64,000 nucleotides of DNA, taken from assembly GCA_023391375.1 (NCBI GenBank), contig JAEWBB010000026.1:62001-126000 (forward strand), given 5' to 3'. Below, piece by piece: positions 8,601 through 15,663 of this stretch (position 1 is its first letter; every line of letters begins with the position of its first letter). Under the pieces are notes generated by a model that saw only the letters and a program-made list of their open reading frames with translations, was not told the origin of the DNA and did no database searches. The DNA comes from Pseudomonadota bacterium (GTDB lineage Bacteria > Pseudomonadota > Alphaproteobacteria > Sphingomonadales > Sphingomonadaceae). Position numbers and translations under genes: made by a program.

Positions 8601-9087
8601 CAACATGGGCTCGCTGATGCTGGCGCCGCTCGGCGCGGGCATCGCGCTCCACCTGGCCGGCATGACCATCTCGCTGCCGGTCTACATCGGCGTGCTGATG
8701 CTGTTCGGCATCGTCGCCAAGAACTCGATCCTGCTGGTCGATTTCGCGGTGGAGATGATGGACCATGGAATGCCCAAGGACGACGCGATCCACGAGGCCG
8801 GGCACAAGCGCGCCCAGCCGATCGTCATGACCACCGTGGCGATGGTGGCGGGCATGATCCCGACCGCACTTAGCCTCGGCGGCGACGGCAGCTGGCGCGC
8901 GCCGATGGGCGTTACGGTGATCGGCGGCCTGCTCTTCTCGACCATGCTGACGCTGTTGCTGGTCCCGGCCTACTTCAGCATTGCGATCGACCTCGAAAAG
9001 GCGATCGGCGCCAAGTTCAAGAAGCTGATCGTGTCGGAGGACGATGTCCCGGGCGCTTCGGCCCCGCATCCGGTACCGGCCGAGTGA
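5689..9087 (+). CDS. RND efflux pump, inner-membrane permease, with an extra mid-protein block
   Basis: A 1132-residue proton-driven efflux permease of the AcrB/MexB superfamily. The proton-relay pair is present in helix 4 (LVDDAIVEIEN, D403-D404). The first half ends with the TM5-TM6 helices and FLK near 493, and the second half restarts with FDHRFAMVGIGIFALFMTAV (~621). Between them, residues ~519-620 form a block absent from typical ~1040-residue pumps, with two long hydrophobic stretches (~538-563 and ~571-600). An even number of extra helices would keep the topology. The C-terminal half has the usual GIVAKNSILLVDFA. It is cotranscribed with the adaptor. The substrate cannot be read from sequence, and no TolC-like partner or regulator is adjacent. 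Confidence 0.93.
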   Translation: MNFRNISSWCIRHPVPPIVLFIGLLLAGIVAFAKMDVNNLPDVEFPMAIVSVSQPGAAPSEMETQVTRRVESAARALEGVEEINSSVREGNSNTQVSFKIGTPLDRAVTDLRDAIAQIRGDLPDGIMEPQVQRALTNGGGEFVYVAAETNDLTVEQLSWYVDNNVARALLGVQGVATVTREGGVDRQIRVELDPVAMQAQGTTAAAVNAQLRQINLNAAGGRAELAGSEQTVRVLGNSQTAYQLSQQQVVVGGGRVVRLSDIATVRDGTSEERSAAFLGGKPVVSFNVARARGASEVTVYDATWEALKKLEKSDPRVHFTEIDNTTDYTKSGYKSSIHALLEGAALAVIVVFLFLRDIRATMISAVAIPLSAIPAFYFMDLMGINLNFLSLLALALVAGVLVDDAIVEIENIVRHMRMGKSAYQASMDAADEIGLAVVATTMSIVSVFFPVALMPGISGEFFRNFGYTVVIAVLISLLVARMITPLMAAYFLKSHGEEAHAEGPTMKRYLGLLRWSLDTQKADAELQRVGKAQGRMSYWVLGTVLTLVRTVAGMAVIGLVMKLFGSTPIPWPLSFPVALAAGVAAFYFAGKGLSLLVSMVGSGAFSDWYRNRGARVWARRFDHRFAMVGIGIFALFMTAVAFGTLSSSFEPEQDQDTSRVRIGMPPGTTIDQTKVVAKDVAAVLRKNPNVDQTFQRVFTGSGFVNVRFKKDRDKKSFEIERELTPELAKIPNAQVNFMSQGGGGAGGRPITLFLGSDDPVKLTQAAQKIVDDMAKLPELVAPRIQGDNIRPEVLIKPRFDLAADLGVTTAALSQTIRIATLGDIDQNSAKFSLNDRQVPIIVSLPKSARSDLTVLENLPVPTKTGGSVPLKAVAEVAFGAGPVTVQRTNQVRRIAIGADLAPGLVSGDAWKKINALPSVNNLPDGVEKLTLGDQKWQGELIQSFIIAVVSGILLVFAVLVLLYRRFLSPLVNMGSLMLAPLGAGIALHLAGMTISLPVYIGVLMLFGIVAKNSILLVDFAVEMMDHGMPKDDAIHEAGHKRAQPIVMTTVAMVAGMIPTALSLGGDGSWRAPMGVTVIGGLLFSTMLTLLLVPAYFSIAIDLEKAIGAKFKKLIVSEDDVPGASAPHPVPAE

Positions 9088-9120
9088 CAAAGGCAGGGAC
9101 GCGCGGCTAGGCTGGTCGCC

Positions 9121-10380
9121 ATGGCCCGCGTCCCCGTCCCCCAGCGCATGATGCCCGTCCAGTCGGGCGTCGCCGGCATGAAGGTCGCCGCGACCGGCCT
9201 GCTGGTGGTCATGGCCGCGGTGTTCTTCGCCACCCGGGCGCTCGCCCCCGCTTACCCTTGGCTCGAATGGGTCAAGGCCTTCGCCGAGGCCGGGATGGTC
9301 GGCGGGCTAGCCGACTGGTTCGCGGTCACCGCCCTGTTCCGCCACCCGCTTGGCCTGCCCATCCCGCACACCGCGATTATCCCGCGCAACAAGGACCGGA
9401 TCGGCGAAGCGCTGGCCCATTTCCTGCGCTCGAACTTCCTCATCGCCTCGGTGGTCGCAAGGCGGATGCGCAACATCGACATCGCCGGCGCGGCGGGCCG
9501 GTTCCTGCAGGCGCCGCAGGGGCAGGAAACGCGCATCCGGCGCGGCGCCAGCCGCCTGATCGCCGACCTGTTCGAAAGCCTCGACGACGAGCGGCTCGGT
9601 GGCATGGTCAAGAGCGCCATCTCCGGCCGCTTGCGCCGCATGGAGGTATCCCCGCTCCTCGGCCACGCGCTGGCGTCGGCGATCAACGAGGATCGGCACG
9701 TGCCGATGCTCGAGGCGGCGATCCGCTGGACCGCCCGCGCGCTCGACGCCAACGAGAGCCTGATCCGCGACATGGTCAAGAAGCGCACCAACTGGGTGCT
9801 CAAGCTGGCTGGCGCGGACAGTAAGATTTCGGATTCGATCATCGAGGGGCTGCGCAAGCTGACGGTCGACATGGAGGCCGACCCCGCCCACCCGGTCCGG
9901 ATCCGGATCGAGGAAGCGCTGGTGAAGCTCGCCAACGACCTCCAGACCAGCCCGGAAACGCGCGCCCGGGTCGAGCGGATGAAGGAGCAGCTGCTCGACA
10001 ACCGTTCGGTCGGCCTATGGATCGACACGCTGTGGCAGAAGGGGCGCGAGGCGATCATCCGCGGCGCCCGCAACCCCGACGCGGCCATGGCCGGCAAGCT
10101 TGGCGAAGTCCTGAAATCGATGGGCCAGAGCCTCGAGCAGGACGAGCGGATGCGCCGCGCCATCAACCAGTTCGCCCGCCGCGCGGTGGCCGGCATGGCC
10201 GCCAGCTACGGCGGGTCGATCGTCAAGCTGGTCAGCGAAACCATCCGCGGCTGGGATGCGCAGACCATCACCGACCGGCTGGAGCAGGCGGTCGGCCGTG
10301 ACCTCCAGTATATCCGCATCAACGGCACGCTGGTCGGCGGCACGGTCGGCGTCCTGCTTCATGCGCTCGACACCCTGTGA
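9121..10380 (+). CDS. DUF445 family membrane-associated protein
   Basis: A 419-residue protein. A hydrophobic helix near residues 20-41 (MKVAATGLLVVMAAVFFATRAL) is followed by the family signature GGLADWFAVTALFRHPLGLP, then a long, largely alpha-helical charged region, and a second short hydrophobic segment at the extreme C-terminus (GGTVGVLLHALDTL). This architecture matches DUF445 (YjiN/UPF0754-like) proteins, whose function is unknown; the helical part probably faces the cytoplasm. It starts 33 bases after the pump gene in the same direction, and its GTGA overlaps the start of the GNAT gene, so the two are translationally coupled. Confidence 0.85.
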   Translation: MARVPVPQRMMPVQSGVAGMKVAATGLLVVMAAVFFATRALAPAYPWLEWVKAFAEAGMVGGLADWFAVTALFRHPLGLPIPHTAIIPRNKDRIGEALAHFLRSNFLIASVVARRMRNIDIAGAAGRFLQAPQGQETRIRRGASRLIADLFESLDDERLGGMVKSAISGRLRRMEVSPLLGHALASAINEDRHVPMLEAAIRWTARALDANESLIRDMVKKRTNWVLKLAGADSKISDSIIEGLRKLTVDMEADPAHPVRIRIEEALVKLANDLQTSPETRARVERMKEQLLDNRSVGLWIDTLWQKGREAIIRGARNPDAAMAGKLGEVLKSMGQSLEQDERMRRAINQFARRAVAGMAASYGGSIVKLVSETIRGWDAQTITDRLEQAVGRDLQYIRINGTLVGGTVGVLLHALDTL

Positions 10381-10796
10381 TCATCCGCGAGGCCGAGACC
10401 GGCGACGCAGTCCAAATGGCCGAGCTGATCGCACAGTTGGAGTTCGAGGTGGACGCGCCGGGCGTGGTGGAGCGACTGGCCAAGCTTCAAGACGCGGGCG
10501 AACCCGTCCTCATTGCTGAGATCGGCGGAGAGGTGGTGGGCCTGCTCGACTGGCACGTCATGCACACCATCCACCGCTCCCGCCCGGTCGGCCGGATAGT
10601 GGCACTGGTTGTGGCCGACAGGCATCGCGGAAAAGGGGTCGGCAGGGCACTGGTGGTGGAAGCCGAAGCCAGAATCCGCGCCCGCGGCTGCGAGAAAATG
10701 GAAGTGACCAGCAACCTCCGGCTGGTCGACGCGCACGGTTTCTATGAAGCGCTGGGCCTCGAACGCTCCAGCTACCGCTTCGCCAAGGACCTTTAG
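10377..10796 (+). CDS. GNAT family N-acetyltransferase
   Basis: A 139-residue acetyl-CoA-dependent acyltransferase. It begins IIREAETGDAVQMAELI, typical of GNAT strand 1 and helix 1, and contains the acetyl-CoA pyrophosphate loop (motif A) VVADRHRGKGVGRALV near residues 79-94. A conserved C-terminal GFYEALGLERSSYRFAK completes the fold. The acceptor substrate is not predictable. The start is a GTG overlapping the stop of the DUF445 gene by 4 bases. The 3' end overlaps murA, which is convergent, by 4 bases. Confidence 0.9.
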   Translation: MIIREAETGDAVQMAELIAQLEFEVDAPGVVERLAKLQDAGEPVLIAEIGGEVVGLLDWHVMHTIHRSRPVGRIVALVVADRHRGKGVGRALVVEAEARIRARGCEKMEVTSNLRLVDAHGFYEALGLERSSYRFAKDL

Positions 10797-12079
10797 CCCC
10801 CGCCAATCCGTTCGATGGTCGCGCCGACCGCGCTCAGCTTTTCTTCCAGCCGCTCGTAACCACGATCGAGGTGGTAGACGCGCATCACCTCGGTCTCGCC
10901 CTCGGCGGCGAGGCCGGCGAGGATCAGGCTCATTGAGGCGCGAAGGTCCGTCGCCATCACCTGGGCGCCGGTCAGCTTGGCGCCGCCGCGAACGATCGCC
11001 GAGCGGCCGTGGACGTCGATGTCCGCGCCCATGCGGCGCAGTTCGGGGACGTGCATGTAGCGGTTCTCGAAGATGGTTTCCTCGAGGAAGCTCTGCCCGT
11101 TGGCGACGCACAGCATGGCCATGAACTGCGCCTGCATGTCGGTCGGGAAACCGGGATAGGGCGCGGTCGAAATGGCCAGGGGCTTCAGCGGGCCGTCGGC
11201 GGTGACGCGGATGCCGCGATCGGTCATCTCGATGATCAGCCCGGCGGCCGCGAGGCCATTGGTGATCGCCAGCATGTCCTCGGGCTTGGCGCCGACCAGT
11301 TCGATCGACCCGCCGGTGATCCCGGCCGCGCAGGCATAGCTGCCCGCCTCGATGCGGTCGGGCATCACGTCATAGTCGCAGCCGTGCAGTCCTTCGACGC
11401 CGTCGATCGTCAGGTGCGAACTGCCGATCCCGTCGATCTTCGCGCCCATCGCCACCAGCAGGTTGCAAAGGTCGACGATCTCCGGTTCGCGCGCGGCGTT
11501 GAACAGCTGGGTCCGGCCCGAGGCGAGCACCGCCGCCATCACCGCATTTTCGGTCGCGCCGACCGAGACGACCGGAAAGCTGTAATCGCCGCCGGCCAGC
11601 CGCCCCTTGGGTGCCGACGCCTTCACATAGCCCGCGGCCAGCTCGATCTCGGCGCCCATCGCTTCCAGGGCCTTCAGGTGGAGGTCGATCGGACGATCGC
11701 CGATGGCGCAGCCGCCGGGCAACGAGACAGTGGATTCGCCCATCCGCGCCAGCATCGGGCCGAGTACCAGGATCGAGGCCCGCATCTTGCGCACCATGTC
11801 GTACGGCGCGACGGTCGAGGCGATGTCGTTCGCCTCCAGCGTCATCTTGCGCTTGGGACTCGCGCCCTTCTTCGCGCCCGACACCTTGGTCGACACGCCC
11901 AGTTCGTTGAGCAGGTGGCCGAAGCTGTCGACGTCGGCGAGGCGCGGCAGGTTGCCGAGCGTGAGCTTCTCTTCGGTCAGCAGGGCGCAGGGCAGCAGCG
12001 TCAGCGCGCTGTTCTTGGCGCCCGAGATCGGGATCTGGCCTTCGAGGCGCTTGCCCCCGGTGATGCGGATGGAGTCCAT
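10793..12079 (-). CDS. murA: UDP-N-acetylglucosamine 1-carboxyvinyltransferase MurA
   Basis: MurA catalyses the first committed step of peptidoglycan synthesis, transferring enolpyruvate from PEP to UDP-GlcNAc in the cytoplasm. The 428-residue protein has the substrate-binding Lys-Asn pair (GAKNSAL, K22-N23), and the active-site loop LPGGCAIGDRPIDLHL with the catalytic Cys124 that fosfomycin modifies; the Cys is retained rather than replaced by Asp. Length and motifs are complete. It lies 38 bases downstream of clpS on the same strand and is possibly cotranscribed with it. The 3' end overlaps the convergent GNAT gene. Confidence 0.98.
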   Translation of the reverse strand: MDSIRITGGKRLEGQIPISGAKNSALTLLPCALLTEEKLTLGNLPRLADVDSFGHLLNELGVSTKVSGAKKGASPKRKMTLEANDIASTVAPYDMVRKMRASILVLGPMLARMGESTVSLPGGCAIGDRPIDLHLKALEAMGAEIELAAGYVKASAPKGRLAGGDYSFPVVSVGATENAVMAAVLASGRTQLFNAAREPEIVDLCNLLVAMGAKIDGIGSSHLTIDGVEGLHGCDYDVMPDRIEAGSYACAAGITGGSIELVGAKPEDMLAITNGLAAAGLIIEMTDRGIRVTADGPLKPLAISTAPYPGFPTDMQAQFMAMLCVANGQSFLEETIFENRYMHVPELRRMGADIDVHGRSAIVRGGAKLTGAQVMATDLRASMSLILAGLAAEGETEVMRVYHLDRGYERLEEKLSAVGATIERIGGG

Positions 12080-12117
12080 TGCCGCGCTTTAGCGCAAGCG
12101 TGGCGACTCACAAGGTG

Positions 12118-12477
12118 TCAGGCTTTTTCCAGCGTGCACTGGAGCGGGTGCTGGTTTTCGCGGGCGAAGTCGATCACCTGCGCGACCTTGGTTTCCGCCA
12201 CCTCGTAGGTAAAGACGCCGCACACCGCCACGCCCGCTTGGTGGACCTGGAGCATGACGCGGGTCGCATCCTCGATTCCCATCGAGAAATAGCGCTGCAG
12301 GACGAGCACGACGAATTCCATCGGCGTGTAATCGTCGTTGAGCATCAGCACCTTGTAGTTCGAAGGCTTCTTGGTCTTCGGGCGCGTGCGGGTGACGACG
12401 CCGGTCTCATACTCGTCGAGGCCGTCGCCCTGGCCCGGCTCGTCGGGGCCCATGGTGAAGTTGGTCAATTCGATCAT
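12118..12477 (-). CDS. clpS: ATP-dependent Clp protease adaptor ClpS
   Basis: A 119-residue adaptor that delivers N-degron substrates to ClpAP. The acidic, flexible N-terminus is followed by the core YKVLMLNDDYTPMEFVVLVL with the NDD...M substrate-pocket pattern, then MLQVHQAGVAVCGVFTYEVA with the conserved H...G...C/GxYT element, and a C-terminal ATLEKA-like end. ATG at 12477 (Met-Ile-Glu-Leu) gives the usual length; the open frame continues upstream without homology. Only a weak GAGA precedes it, so the downstream ATG of MGPDEPG (12453) cannot be excluded. No clpA is in the window. Confidence 0.95.
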   Translation of the reverse strand: MIELTNFTMGPDEPGQGDGLDEYETGVVTRTRPKTKKPSNYKVLMLNDDYTPMEFVVLVLQRYFSMGIEDATRVMLQVHQAGVAVCGVFTYEVAETKVAQVIDFARENQHPLQCTLEKA

Positions 12478-12549
12478 TGGTCTCGCAAATATGGCATCGG
12501 GGCAACGCCCTGCAAGGAGCAACGGTCCGTCACCATCCCGCGACGGCAC

Positions 12550-12586
12550 AAAAAAGCGGCCGCCTCTCCCGGAGGAGAGACGGCCG
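12550..12586 (-). terminator. Intrinsic terminator of the phasin gene
   Basis: Read on the minus strand, CGGCCGTCTCTCC and GGGAGAGGCGGCCG pair around a short TCC loop and are followed by CTTTTTTG. It lies about 35-70 bases past the phasin stop and before the clpS start, so the phasin mRNA is expected to end here and clpS to have its own promoter. Confidence 0.88.
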
Positions 12587-12619
12587 AACAGGACCTTTCC
12601 CGAAAGGAGGGGAGACGGG

Positions 12620-13336
12620 TCAGGCCATAAGGGTGTTGGCGGCTTCCGCATTGCGGCTCGCCCGCGCCTGCAGCGGCTGGGCCGAGTCGCCGGCCAGCTT
12701 GACGAGGCGCTCGGTCAGCTTCGAGCTGTCGGCGACGATCTGGTCGAACGCGCCGCGGACCATTTCCGACTGGAGCTGGAAGAACTCGGCCGGGCTGGTC
12801 GCCGCGCTGAGGGTCTTGAAGCCTTCGCTCGCCTTGTCGAGGTTGTCACGGCCGTTGGCGACGATGTCGCGGCCGAGGTCACGCACGCCGGCGACGGCGA
12901 TGCGGCCCGATTCGGCAACCGCTTCGGCATTGGCCTTGGCCAGCTCGACCATGTCGGCGGCGGCCTTCTGGCCCTTCTCGACCAGCTCCTGGCCCTTCTC
13001 GCCGGCACCGGCGAACAGGGTCTGGAACTTGTCGGCGTTCGGCAGCTCGCCGAAGAACTTGGTGAAATCGTACGTCATGAGGTTCGTCCCTTCGATCTGC
13101 TTCTGAACGGTGGCTTCGGCGGCCTTCGCGGCGCGGGCGTTGACCTTGCGGACCGCCTTCACCACCTTCGCCGGCGCCGTGCGGGCCCGGCGAGCCTTGA
13201 CGGCGCGCTTCGCCTTGACGACCGGCGCCTTGACCGCCGCGACGGCCTTTTCGGCCACCGCTTCGACCGGTGCCTTGACCGCGTCCACGGTCTTTTCGAC
13301 CTTGGTTTCGACAGTGCTCAGCGTTTCGTCAGCCAC
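12620..13336 (-). CDS. Phasin family protein with a basic Lys/Ala-rich N-terminal region
   Basis: A 238-residue polyhydroxyalkanoate granule-associated protein. Residues ~88-235 are a phasin_2-type helical domain (MTYDFTKFFGELPN, then long amphipathic helices with AEFFQLQSEMVRGAFDQ). Residues ~10-75 are built of repeated Lys/Val/Ala segments such as VKAPVVKAKRAVKARRAR, resembling the nucleoid-binding tails of PhaF-like phasins and histone H1; DNA binding is an inference. The start is GTG at 13336 with AAGGAGATTGAAC directly before it. An internal ATG at 13078 at the head of the phasin domain could give a short form. It is divergent from gmk, with its own terminator. phaC lies 6 kb away. Confidence 0.88.
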   Translation of the reverse strand: MADETLSTVETKVEKTVDAVKAPVEAVAEKAVAAVKAPVVKAKRAVKARRARTAPAKVVKAVRKVNARAAKAAEATVQKQIEGTNLMTYDFTKFFGELPNADKFQTLFAGAGEKGQELVEKGQKAAADMVELAKANAEAVAESGRIAVAGVRDLGRDIVANGRDNLDKASEGFKTLSAATSPAEFFQLQSEMVRGAFDQIVADSSKLTERLVKLAGDSAQPLQARASRNAEAANTLMA

Positions 13337-13349
13337 GTTCAATCTCCTT

Positions 13350-13416
13350 TGTTGCAGTGCAATATAGTGCAGCGCAGCATGGCGTTCAAGAAGTTTTTTT
13401 GTGCGGTGCAGCATGG
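13350..13416. promoter_or_regulatory. TGC/GCA-rich repeat cluster upstream of the phasin gene (possible PhaR operator)
   Basis: TTGCAGTGCAATATAGTGCA and the following GCGCAGCA at 13352-13379, plus GTGCGGTGCAGCA at 13401-13413, give several TGC/GCA half-sites in both orientations just upstream of the phasin ribosome binding site. PhaR, the polyhydroxyalkanoate-sensing repressor of alphaproteobacteria, binds TGC-rich sequences at phasin promoters. Site identity is inferred; no phaR gene is in the window. Confidence 0.5.
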
Positions 13417-13452
13417 GTTGACGCGGAGCCTCGATGGCGGGCAAGTGCGGCC

Positions 13453-14112
13453 ATGGTTTCGCCCTCCTCCGGCTCCCCCGACCGCCGCCGCCGCGGCCTC
13501 CTCATCGTGCTCTCCTCGCCGTCAGGAGCGGGCAAGACGACGATCAGCCGCCTGCTGATGGAGTCGGATCCCGAGATCACCATGTCGGTCAGCGCCACCA
13601 CGCGACCGATGAGGCCCGGCGAGGTCGACGGGAAGGACTACCACTTCGTCGACGAGGCGGCGTTCCAGCAGATGGTCGACGAAGAAGAACTGGCCGAGTG
13701 GGCCTATGTCTTCGACCATCGCTACGGCAGCCCGAAGGAGCCGATCAAGGAAGCGCTGAAGGCCGGCCGCGACATCCTGTTCGACATCGACTGGCAGGGC
13801 ACGCAGCAGCTGAAGTACGCCTTCGGCAACGACCTGGTACCGATCTTCATCCTGCCACCGTCGATGGAAGAACTCGACCGCCGCCTGCGCGCCCGCAACA
13901 CCGACAGCGACGAGGTGATCGAGGGCCGGATGCGCCGCGCGGCGTCCGAGATCAGCCACTGGGACACCTACGAATTCGTCCTGATCAACGAGCTGGTCGA
14001 CCAGTGCCTGGCCGAAGTGCGGGCGATCGTCGCGGCCGAGCGGCTGCGCCGCGACCGCCGTCCCTACCTGATCCCGTTCGTCCGCAAGCTGGTCGAGAGG
14101 CCCAACAGCTAA
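13453..14112 (+). CDS. gmk: Guanylate kinase
   Basis: A 219-residue enzyme that converts GMP to GDP with ATP. It has the P-loop SSPSGAGKTTISR near residue 21, the GMP-binding SATTRPMRPGEVDGKDYHFV, and the FDIDWQGTQQLK segment, followed by a lid with RRLRARNTDS. All diagnostic motifs and the length are normal. ATG at 13453 gives MVSPSSGSPDRRRRG, a short basic lead before the P-loop; a longer open frame upstream runs through the phasin promoter and is not used. The 3' end overlaps the convergent ATP12 gene by 4 bases. Confidence 0.97.
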   Translation: MVSPSSGSPDRRRRGLLIVLSSPSGAGKTTISRLLMESDPEITMSVSATTRPMRPGEVDGKDYHFVDEAAFQQMVDEEELAEWAYVFDHRYGSPKEPIKEALKAGRDILFDIDWQGTQQLKYAFGNDLVPIFILPPSMEELDRRLRARNTDSDEVIEGRMRRAASEISHWDTYEFVLINELVDQCLAEVRAIVAAERLRRDRRPYLIPFVRKLVERPNS

Positions 14113-14801
14113 TCGAGCAATTCGAGAAAGCGGGCGGCGGCGAGGAAATCGTCGCGCCGCGTGTCGAGCCGCGCCTGCGCTTCGGGGTCGGCGCCCCATT
14201 GTTCGAGCTGCCAGCGATCGTCGAGGCTGACCGCCTCCCACGCTTCCGACGCCGGAAGCGCGCGTTCGACGACCGCCAGCGCGGCCACTAGCGAGCCGCC
14301 GATCGACACCATCGGCGACAACGCCGCGAGCCGGAACGGGTCGAGCGCATGGACGGCCTGTTCCAGCTTGGCGACCGTCTCCTCGGGTTGCGCCTGGTGG
14401 ATCACGCCCGACACGCAGGTAAAATCGACGTCGTAGCGTCGCCGCGCCCACGCCTGCAGCGCGTCCCAGCTTTCGGCCTGCCGCGCGACCAACGGGTCCG
14501 GGCCGTCGGCGCGATAGCAGGTAAGGTCGCTCTCGCCATAGCGGGCGATGTCCGCGGCGAAGGCCTCCTTGCCCGTCGCCACCCGGTCGATCGCGGCATT
14601 GGCAAAGCCGGTCAGCGGCATCGCGCGCGGGTCGATCTCGCCAGCCACCGCCGACCATTCGGCCGCCACGGCGTTGGCCAGCGCGCGATTGGGCAGTACG
14701 AGGTCGGCGCGGGCCGGCGTCTTTACCGGTCGCCCGTCGAGCCGGATACCGAACTCGCCATCGACCGGTTCGATCGTTACCTCGGTCCAGAACCGTTTCA
14801 C
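14109..14801 (-). CDS. ATP12 family F1-ATPase assembly chaperone
   Basis: A 230-residue member of the ATP12 family, which in mitochondria and alphaproteobacteria helps assemble the alpha subunit into F1-ATP synthase. It begins VKRFWTEVTIEP, then IRLDGRPVKTPARADLVLP, a strong family signature, and has the conserved DLTCYRADGPDPLVARQ and the C-terminal DDRWQLEQWGADPEA. The chosen start is GTG at 14801, which overlaps the TGA of the preceding gene (GTGA) and has AAGGAG 11 bases upstream. It is the last gene of a six-gene operon. Its chaperone role is inferred from the family; no atp genes are in the window. Confidence 0.9.
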   Translation of the reverse strand: MKRFWTEVTIEPVDGEFGIRLDGRPVKTPARADLVLPNRALANAVAAEWSAVAGEIDPRAMPLTGFANAAIDRVATGKEAFAADIARYGESDLTCYRADGPDPLVARQAESWDALQAWARRRYDVDFTCVSGVIHQAQPEETVAKLEQAVHALDPFRLAALSPMVSIGGSLVAALAVVERALPASEAWEAVSLDDRWQLEQWGADPEAQARLDTRRDDFLAAARFLELLD

Positions 14802-15010
14802 GACTTCCACCGCTCCTTGAGGACGTGCGGCAGGAACGCCAGTTCGACCGTACCGAGAACAATCACCAGTGCGCCGACCTTGCGAGCACCGCCCGGGGTC
14901 AGCAGTCCGGTGAACGCGATGGCCAGTCCGAGCCCGATGACCAGCACGCCCACGATGCGGGCCAGTGTGAACAGCAGGAAGCGCCGCTTCCATTCGGCTT
15001 CGTCGGTCAT
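14798..15010 (-). CDS. Small membrane protein between HAD phosphatase and ATP12
   Basis: A 70-residue protein, MTDEAEWKRRFLLFTLARIV at the start, with two hydrophobic helices (about residues 10-32 and 42-62) and basic ends, so both termini are probably cytoplasmic. Both ends overlap neighbours by 4 bases: the start ATGA with the HAD stop, and the stop with the GTG of the ATP12 gene. This tight coupling argues that it is real. The family is not recognised. A position before an F1 assembly factor might suggest a membrane or bioenergetic role, but that is speculation. Confidence 0.75.
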   Translation of the reverse strand: MTDEAEWKRRFLLFTLARIVGVLVIGLGLAIAFTGLLTPGGARKVGALVIVLGTVELAFLPHVLKERWKS

Positions 15011-15663
15011 GCCTTTACCCACGCCCGTGCCATCGGCAGCACCGCCGCCGGCGAACCGGCGACGAAGTTAGCCCCCGCTTCCAACAATTCCGCCTCGTCG
15101 TGATAGCCCCAGCCCGCGCCGATCGCCCCGCAACCCGCGGCGCGCGCGCAGCCCATGTCCCACGCGGTATCGCCGATGAACACGGTCGCCGCCGGATCCG
15201 CACCCGCTTCGGCCATCGCCGTCAGTGCCATGTCGGGGTGCGGTTTGGAGCGGTTGTCGTCGGCGGTCTGGAGGGTGACGAAACGGCCGCCAAGGCCATG
15301 ACTGCGCAGGCAATGGTCGAGCCCGCGGCGGCTCTTGCCGGTGGCGACGCCGAGCAGCCAGCCTTCGGCCTCGAAGGCGTCGATGAGGTCGACGATGCCA
15401 TCGAACAGCGGCTCCTCGACATGGCCCACGCCGCGCATGGCGAAGAATGTGTCGCGATAGGTGCGGCTGATGGCGCCATGGTCTCCGTCCGGCACCAGTT
15501 CCGCCACGGCCTGCTCGAGGCTAAGGCCGATGACCTTCTTGGCCACGTGTGGCGGCGGGCATTCGAGGCCATGGGCGGTGAGCGCGGTGTCGAGCGCACG
15601 GTGAATGGTCGCGCCGCTGTCGACCAACGTGCCGTCGCAGTCAAAAATGGCGAGGCGGATCAC
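15007..15663 (-). CDS. HAD-IA hydrolase, phosphoglycolate phosphatase-like
   Basis: A 218-residue cytoplasmic phosphatase of the haloacid dehalogenase superfamily. Motif I is FDCDGTLVDS (the first Asp is the nucleophile), motif II is ATGKSRRG, motif III is the Lys in SKPHPDMAL, and motif IV is FIGDTAWDMGCARAAGC. The cap between motifs I and II is the helical C1 type of the Gph group. The substrate is not assigned. ATG at 15663 overlaps the stop of the rluA-like gene by 4 bases, and its stop overlaps the next gene by 4 bases. RluA, HAD and ATP12 genes are often neighbours in alphaproteobacteria. Confidence 0.92.
   Translation of the reverse strand: MIRLAIFDCDGTLVDSGATIHRALDTALTAHGLECPPPHVAKKVIGLSLEQAVAELVPDGDHGAISRTYRDTFFAMRGVGHVEEPLFDGIVDLIDAFEAEGWLLGVATGKSRRGLDHCLRSHGLGGRFVTLQTADDNRSKPHPDMALTAMAEAGADPAATVFIGDTAWDMGCARAAGCGAIGAGWGYHDEAELLEAGANFVAGSPAAVLPMARAWVKA

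Noticed and set aside
5623..9090. An open frame of 1155 codons on the minus strand opposite the RND pump gene.
   Set aside because: Its translation is Arg/His/Asp-rich with no domain, and high-G+C coding sequence often keeps the antisense frame open; the plus-strand pump has all family motifs.
11009..12208. A 399-codon plus-strand frame opposite murA.
   Set aside because: murA is unmistakable on the other strand, and the antisense translation has no recognisable fold.
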